A DNA stretch of 26,027 nucleotides from Priapulus caudatus (Eukaryota > Priapulida > Priapulimorpha > Priapulimorphida > Priapulidae), in contig NW_014577105.1 in the NCBI RefSeq assembly GCF_000485595.1, forward strand, positions 367,898 through 393,924. Direction: 5' to 3'. The notes below the pieces were generated by a model. It saw nothing but the letters and a program-made list of their open reading frames with translations, was not told the DNA's origin and did no database searches. How positions within the stretch are numbered: position 1 is the first letter of the stretch; every line of letters begins with the position of its first letter. The position numbers and the translations under genes are program-made. Positions 20,857 through 26,027 of the stretch are shown here, piece by piece.

Positions 20857-21799
20857 CTTAGCCTTGACTTTGGCGAGTTCAGCTTCTGCTACGGCATTCT
20901 TGTATTGAGCCTCCCTCAGGCGTATCGGAGCACGGCCTGCACCTCCATCTCGGGGCTGAGCGAGTCGCTGTTCAGGTTGTCCGGCAGGTCGAACACCTCG
21001 CACTGCGGCCGGCGCGACGAGTCGTCGGACAGCGGCGAGTAATCGTCGAGCGGGTAGGCGACGTTCTCGCCTTCACCCTCGTTTTCCCACGCGATGTCGT
21101 CCATCGGGGGAGTCGTCGACCGACGGTTCGGCGACTCTCTCTCCTTCTCCTCGCTTTGCGCCGTACCTTCGCCGGCCTCCCTCACCTGCATACACGAGTC
21201 GAGGTACTCCTGTATCTTTTTACGCTCCTCCTCCTCCTGCTTCTCTGGCTGACTGATGAGCCGGGCAATCTCACTGTTTGCCTGGTCACGCTCTCTCCCG
21301 ATAATGAACCTGACTAGTTCGGTGGTGTTTCGCAGCACGGAGGCAGCGTAGGCCTGTGACACGCCTACCAGGCTCTTCTCGTCCACCTCAACGATCTAAT
21401 CATTTACCTGAATCCTGCCGTCCTTCGCTGCGGCACCGGCAGGCATGATGGTCTTTACAAAGATACCCAGCTTCTCGATGCCCGCGTCCGCTCCGACGCC
21501 CATGCCGATGACGCACCAGCCTAGTCCCTCCGCACCTTTGACGAGGCCGACCGGAAACACGTTCATCTTCTCGATGCGTTTCTCGAGCTCGTACTCGGCG
21601 GACGCCGACCGACCACGTGCTGAACACCTCGATGGGATTTGTAGAGAACGTGATGCGGGATGGATGCTTCATCTCCATCTGGGTCTGATGTCAAACCAGG
21701 AATCTCTATGTAGGACTTGTCGGCTCCGTTGCGCGACAGCTTTGCACCACCAGGTGGCGCCGCATAACCAGCGCCGTCGCCGGCTGTACGAACGATCAT
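20857..21799 (-). pseudogene. Broken, intronless copy of neurabin/spinophilin (PP1-binding and PDZ region)
   Basis: Neurabin and spinophilin are actin-linked scaffolds that target protein phosphatase 1. Read right to left there is a segment [18 protein letters not shown], then [18 protein letters not shown], which contains an RVxF-type PP1-docking motif (RITF). Next comes [19 protein letters not shown] and a PDZ domain ([44 protein letters not shown], then [20 protein letters not shown]). An acidic linker and a [20 protein letters not shown] coiled coil end the match. Defects: a frameshift near 21655-21668 (an ATCC duplication), a second near 21598-21612, an in-frame TAG at 21396-21398 where the family has Gln (VNDQIVEV), and a third frame break near 20905-20935. 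No introns interrupt about 0.9 kb, which suggests a processed retrocopy; sequencing error in a real gene is the alternative. Family identification is strong. Confidence 0.8.
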
Positions 21800-23700
21800 G
21801 GCAGAGGCCTCTCAGAGTTACCAGAGCACAGCAACCAATACCACCGCGTTTTGTGCGTTGCGACGTGACGTTTGGATAATATGCTGACGGGCAGGCCGAC
21901 AAGCGTAAATCTAGTGACGACACGCCACACACACGCGCTGCTCTGCTATCGAATAGTTGATCCTCGTCACGGCACCAGTGTAACGCTTGCCCCTGTGGCG
22001 TGGTAGTAGATCAGGCCGTGATCGTCCTACAGGGGCGACACGTCGGGTCGTGCACCTCGACTGTCAGGCGCGTTTCGTTATGACCAACCAACGACAAACA
22101 GAGCAGCAACACGGATATGAGCGGTACTTGGCTACGTACAATAGCCTCTTTACTTGACGCCAGCAATCACAATATAACAGTCAACATACGTGATAGTTCA
22201 GTGTTCTTAAGCTATACGAAGCTCGTGGTGCCGGTGGTCCTGAGCGTCTTGCCCCTCCCTCCCTCCCTCTCTGGCTGACTATCGCCGACTCTGGCGTGAG
22301 AGCAGCGGCAAGTGACTCTGACGGTGATTCGGTCGCTGAGTCAAGTGCTTGACAACGGTCATATGGCACCTTATATACCCGTTAGCCGTGGTTTATCACG
22401 TGGTATAGAGGGCACAGGAAACGTGCACGTGATCACGACGACGAAAGCTCAAGGATGACTTGGTGAATTAAGGAGGATTCGATGAAGCTGAAGCTGCATC
22501 TCCACGTCAAGGTTGCGTCAAGCTTTACGCGCACACAATAGTATATCTACAATTACATCCCCTAAAATATAAAGAAGCCAAAATCGTTACAATATATATG
22601 ACGTTGTATATTTTCAGCCTATAGTAAAATTCTGCGCATAAAGATTTTTTTACCATAAAAGAATGAGTCTATCTGGCTATCTCATAAAAAGTGCATGTTA
22701 CAATCCAAGAAATGATATCAGCTGTCATATTATAGAGGGAATAAGGCATAGGGCAATAACATATATGTTATATACATTACTAAATAGTTTTAATAATCAT
22801 TGTTACGCGAGCTGTGTTTGGTATGCGATTGCGATTGCTATATAGATATCTACTTTACCCTCTTTGTCTACAAAGGAAAATCGTTCGTCAATTCTGAGGG
22901 TGTTTCTCAATTCGTTTCTGCTTGTGGCCTTGACAGGTGAGTGTTCTCAGGCAACTGGACATGCACCTGTGTGTATGAGAGGTTTAGACGACACCGGCTT
23001 TACCTGGTCTCTAGAGTACTCAAGCCTATCCACCACGTCGATGTGACATCAGTATATAAGTAACGAGAGTATATTGATAGATGACATTTTACCGGACGAC
23101 ATACGCATTCATCCACACAGTCATGCACGCAGACATCACTCCCTGCATTTACCGTACCTAGCGCACATCCGTAACGGTTGCAGACATAGTATATATAGGC
23201 GTAACGGTATAATTATACACCGTCACGGCTATTATATCATTGCGGCTTTTTTACACTCTCTGTTACACCAGCCGTCTTGCTAATAGCAGTTTTGCAGTCG
23301 GATATTCTCCATGCACTAGTGCATATTTACAACGCGGAATTAAGTAACCACACTGCATCGATGGCATATAATCAGAGTGAGGGAGAGATGCGAGAAACGT
23401 AAAAGCAGTGTGTGCGTATAGTATTCAAAGCAAGTGGGTTGGCCCACTGTTTAGGAAATAGTTCGTGAGGATTCCTTCCTCTTTTCTTACGATAATGATG
23501 AAGAAATTGCGCGATAGCATTATCGCAGCGCCAACGCGAAAGATTATAAACTTCATCTGCATACTCTCTATCCACATCTACTGATTACAAGTTTTAACGC
23601 CCTGACAAACACAATTGGTATTGTAAGGCTTTCACCATCCGCATATTTCCCGTAGCGCGTGAGACGCACGCACACACGCACACGTAAACAAACACGCACA
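21800..23700. other. Stretch without recognised genes
   Basis: A short (CCCT)n run sits near 22253-22268. A TATA-like TATATAAG on the reverse strand (about 22371-22378) has no convincing gene after it. Short open frames such as 22181-22369 and 23372-23575 match nothing I recognise and show no splice or start support. Confidence 0.5.
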
Positions 23701-23701
23701 T

Positions 23702-23702
<1 letters not shown>

Positions 23703-23762
<60 letters not shown>
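23703..23762. repeat. (CA)n microsatellite
   Basis: This is a pure CA run of about 29 units, flanked on the left by CGCACACACG-type degenerate repeats. Confidence 0.95.
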
Positions 23763-23764
<2 letters not shown>

Positions 23765-23881
23765 TGCATGCATACCCGCACAGACACGCAACGCTCCTAT
23801 ATAACCTTCTTTTCGTTATTTCGTACGATAGTGGATTTTAGTTTCCTCTAGGCTTCGTGGGGATCGAGGACGGTCAAGATC

Positions 23882-23960
23882 AAGCGCGTAGCCAGGGGGG
23901 GGGATGGGGCCCTAGGACCCCCCAATCCACATAAAAATAAAAAAAAGTAAAAAAAAATTC
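23882..23960. mobile_element. Candidate transposable-element terminus (GCGTAGCCAGG motif)
   Basis: The sequence GCGCGTAGCCAGGGGGGGGG is followed by a near-palindrome GGGGCCCTAGGACCCC and then A-rich tails. A GCGTAGCCAGG-then-G-run pattern is, from memory, common at the ends of dispersed repeats in marine invertebrate genomes. I see no complementary terminus or coding region nearby, so the element, if real, is a fragment. Confidence 0.35.
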
Positions 23961-23996
23961 TAATGTTTTTTCTCTTTCCGGCCCCTTACCGCGCAA

Positions 23997-24028
23997 GCGT
24001 GTGTGTGTGGTGTGTGGCCGTCGCCGTG

Positions 24029-24063
<35 letters not shown>

Positions 24064-24225
24064 TAGCGGTGCGTGCGTGCGTGCGTGCGGCGTGTTGGTT
24101 GTGTGTTGTGTGTGTGGTGTGTGTGTGGTGTGTGTGTGTGTGTTGTGTGTGTGTGTGTGGGTCCGTAGCCGCCCCTATTCGTGTGCGTGTGGTAGCGTGC
24201 GTGCGTGCGTATGTACGTGCGTGCG
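23997..24225. repeat. Compound (GT)n/(GTGC)n microsatellite
   Basis: Alternating GT, GTGC and GTGTGG runs cover about 230 bases with a few interruptions such as TAGCGG. The Cys/Val-rich open frames on this stretch are repeat artefacts. Confidence 0.9.
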
Positions 24226-24239
24226 TGCTAGTAACCGCG

Positions 24240-25300
24240 TAACGGTACTACGATGACTCAGCAGTTACGGACAGCAGTTGATAAGCGAAAAATTTCGCAA
24301 AAGAAAAAGAACCAAAGAAAATTAGAGATAAAAGAGAAAAAGGGGTGTATATGTAAGTACGAAGCAAGACCCTCCACGGCTCCAATTGTCAATCAAATAA
24401 CACCCCGGTCTGAACACATCCAGTGAGTTTAAAGCCACCCCTACTCTCGCTTTAAACCTCTGAATAGCCATAAAAACAAAAATATATGCAGACGGCAGCA
24501 GACCGCCACTTGTTCACTAGCGCCGTCGAGGACCCCCGCCCCACCAATGGCCAAATAGCTCTCTTGCCAGTTCCGCCAACTTTATTTTGGTCGGCTTGGC
24601 GCAGCACTGCTTGCCAGACTTCGCGCGAAGTAAACAACGCCTTGAAAACCATTCTGTATATGACCTCACATCGCTTTCTCCCCCATACGAGGATCCACCA
24701 TCTGTGTCGAATGACCCCCCCACCCTAACAGTGAGTAGATAATGACATCCCCTTTGTTTCCAAAAATGTTGGGTTATTTGAGAGTAGATAACGTCTGGAA
24801 TCATCACAGTACAGATCCAGGTAATTAAACTTGGCAGCTTTATTTCTCTCTGACGTGGGCCAAGGCAGATGTGTGCTAAGTGGGAGCCAATTGAATTAAT
24901 GTCCGCGTGACAACCCGATCCGGGTTTGTTTACGGTGTTTTCGCCAGGCGCTTTGCGCAGGCAGGCCTTACACTTTGCGTCAGAACTAGCAACTATTAAA
25001 GTCATTATCAATTGACTGGATGATGTAGAAACCTACTTATAAGTTATTAGCTACTTTGATACTGTGGAAGGGGAAGTAAAATGCCTTCGACTAGAAAAAC
25101 ACATGTTTTGGCGTACTCAGCGATTAGGCATGGGCTGTCAATGACACTGTTTTGTGGCAATTGAGGGGTCGTCTTCAAAATTAGTGATACGGTGGCTAAA
25201 TACACCGGCCGGCATTACGTCTGTTAGTATTCTGGAGTTATGTAGTATATTAAGAGTCTAGGCATGTAAATAAGAGACAAGTTCTGTGCTTTCCTTTGCA
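24240..25300. other. Stretch without confident genes
   Basis: An open frame runs on the reverse strand at 24517-25011 (164 codons) and crosses a conserved-looking GC-rich patch (24485-24660). The translation matches no family that I can name and has no clear splice or polyadenylation context. I leave it uncalled. Confidence 0.45.
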
Positions 25301-25301
25301 G

Positions 25302-25435
25302 AATGGATGAAGAAGCACGGTAGAACTTGTAAGGGTGATTGTTATACATGGACGCAACAAGAAAACTGTCAGAACTGGCTGGGAAAACATACAAGGTGCC
25401 AAGGGAGACAAGCGGCAAGGGAGTGCACTGCCTGA
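25302..25435 (+). CDS. Candidate terminal exon of a small cysteine-rich protein
   Basis: A good acceptor (GTGCTTTCCTTTGCAG ending 25301) is followed by a frame that ends with TGA at 25433-25435. The exon would begin with two bases finishing a codon. Its peptide of about 43 residues has five Cys spaced C-x3-C-x8-C-x9-C-x8-C, two residues before the stop, and several Trp, Lys and Arg. Regular Cys spacing suggests a disulphide-rich secreted or extracellular module. No upstream exon with a matching phase-1 donor was found, and I cannot name the family. Confidence 0.3.
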
Positions 25436-25665
25436 ACAGAGTCAGAAACGATTAATGAAAACGCATGGACACCGTAAGTATGAAAATTAATCGAAAACTG
25501 ATTTAAGTAAACTTCGCAATCACCGAGTGCAATATGTAGTAATACACTTCAAACATTAAATGATAAGCTAGCCTGTTGTCAGCTTCAAATTACCAAGTTA
25601 CGCGCGAAAGCTTTAAATAGAGGCCAATACTGGGGTACATAATTTACATGGTACAGTGTACAAAT

Positions 25666-25785
25666 AATGTACTGGTACCTAATACTGGTACCTAATACTT
25701 GTACATAATACTGGTACCTAATACTTGTACATAATACTGGTACCTAATACTGGTACATAATACTGGTACATAATACTGGTACAGT
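25666..25785. repeat. 12-bp minisatellite (TAATACTGGTAC)
   Basis: About nine to ten units of TAATAC[T]GGTAC[C/A] are arranged head to tail, with CTTGTAC variants alternating with CTGGTAC variants in the left half. Degenerate copies extend to about 25620 on the left and 25825 on the right. Confidence 0.9.
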
Positions 25786-25878
25786 GAGAGAGGGTACAGG
25801 TAATACTGGTAAATAAACCTGGTACTTGGGGAATAATTGTTACAGCTTGTAATCAGACTATGGCATTAATCATGCTAG

Positions 25879-26027
25879 CATTCAAGCACCCGCTCTCAGC
25901 TTGGCCAGGGCGGAAACACCCCTGCGCAGGGCGAGTCCAACAAGACCAACGATATATACTGCTGCGTACCACATTGTCACAACACCTCCAAGACGATTCT
26001 ACCCGATGGCCGGAAAGTGACAGACTA
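25879..26027 (+). CDS. THAP zinc-finger domain protein, partial (runs off the window)
   Basis: The frame is open from 25879 to the window end. Its right part reads YCCVPHCHNTSKTILPDGRK, the start of a THAP domain: a DNA-binding C2CH zinc finger whose first two ligands appear as C-x-x-P-x-C. The remaining Cys, His and C-terminal motif would lie beyond the window. There is no in-frame ATG, and the CCCGCTCTCAG acceptor ending 25899 suggests that the exon starts at 25900. THAP domains occur in cellular transcription factors and in P-element-type transposases, and this fragment cannot tell them apart. Confidence 0.55.

Noticed and set aside
20152-21003. 283-codon reverse-strand open frame, with a possible Gag-like zinc knuckle around 20640-20720
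   Set aside because: It joins the end of the neurabin coiled coil to block C in a different context. No proper C-x2-C-x4-H-x4-C spacing is present, and the frame is not kept in the other block C.
22345-22380. TATA-like box on the reverse strand followed by a short open frame
   Set aside because: The downstream ATG frame stops within about 30 codons, and the longer frame starts only at a GTG. A TATATAAG can occur by chance in this composition.
23372-23575. 67-codon reverse-strand frame with a protein-like composition
   Set aside because: It has no known motif, no splice sites that I trust and no neighbouring exons.
24517-25011. 164-codon reverse-strand open frame
   Set aside because: There is no recognisable family, and its residue composition gives no domain signal. 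It may be an exon or repeat fragment, but nothing supports calling it.

Overview
The window looks like nuclear DNA from a marine-type invertebrate animal. It has small exons with GT/AG borders and coherent phases, zona pellucida (ZP) and neurabin/spinophilin protein families, abundant microsatellites, and large non-coding stretches. Nothing fixes the species. There is no bacterial-style gene packing and no CRISPR array, operon or recognisable tRNA.

Layout. From 835 to 4760 (+) lie four exons that form the 3' half of a ZP-domain membrane protein: end of the ZP-C subdomain, a long disordered region with a 16-residue repeat, one transmembrane helix, and a short basic tail. From 6175 to 6873 (-) is a compact, apparently complete four-transmembrane protein resembling the MS4A/CD20-like tetraspans. 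From 8251 to about 10445 is a 2.2-kb non-coding block that recurs later. From 10689 to 12104 (+) lie four exons forming the 5' half of a ZP domain. They stop just before a 25-base run of N (12196-12220). The last of these exons ends in exactly the phase and residue (GG|A, Gly) at which the exon at 835 begins, so the two halves are either one gene scaffolded out of order or parts of two close paralogues.

From 12221 to about 20640 is a duplicated, non-coding, satellite-rich region. Its order is: flank A, 33-bp satellite, a related ~30-bp satellite, block B, block C, then a second A, both satellites again, a 62-bp stub of B, and a second C. B differs from its twin at 8251-10445 mainly by scattered single-base insertions, which suggests an unpolished long-read gap fill. 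ORFs here should not be trusted as genes.

From 20857 to 21799 (-) is an intronless, broken copy of a neurabin/spinophilin PP1-binding plus PDZ region, with three frame breaks and one stop. The rest (21800-26027) is mostly microsatellites and unexplained sequence, with one weak candidate cysteine-rich terminal exon at 25302-25435 and the start of a THAP zinc-finger domain running off the window end.

The most noteworthy points are the out-of-order ZP halves, the duplicated A-satellite-B-C structure, and the broken neurabin copy. I found no convincing new molecular system; the strangest structure is best explained by satellite DNA plus assembly artefact.
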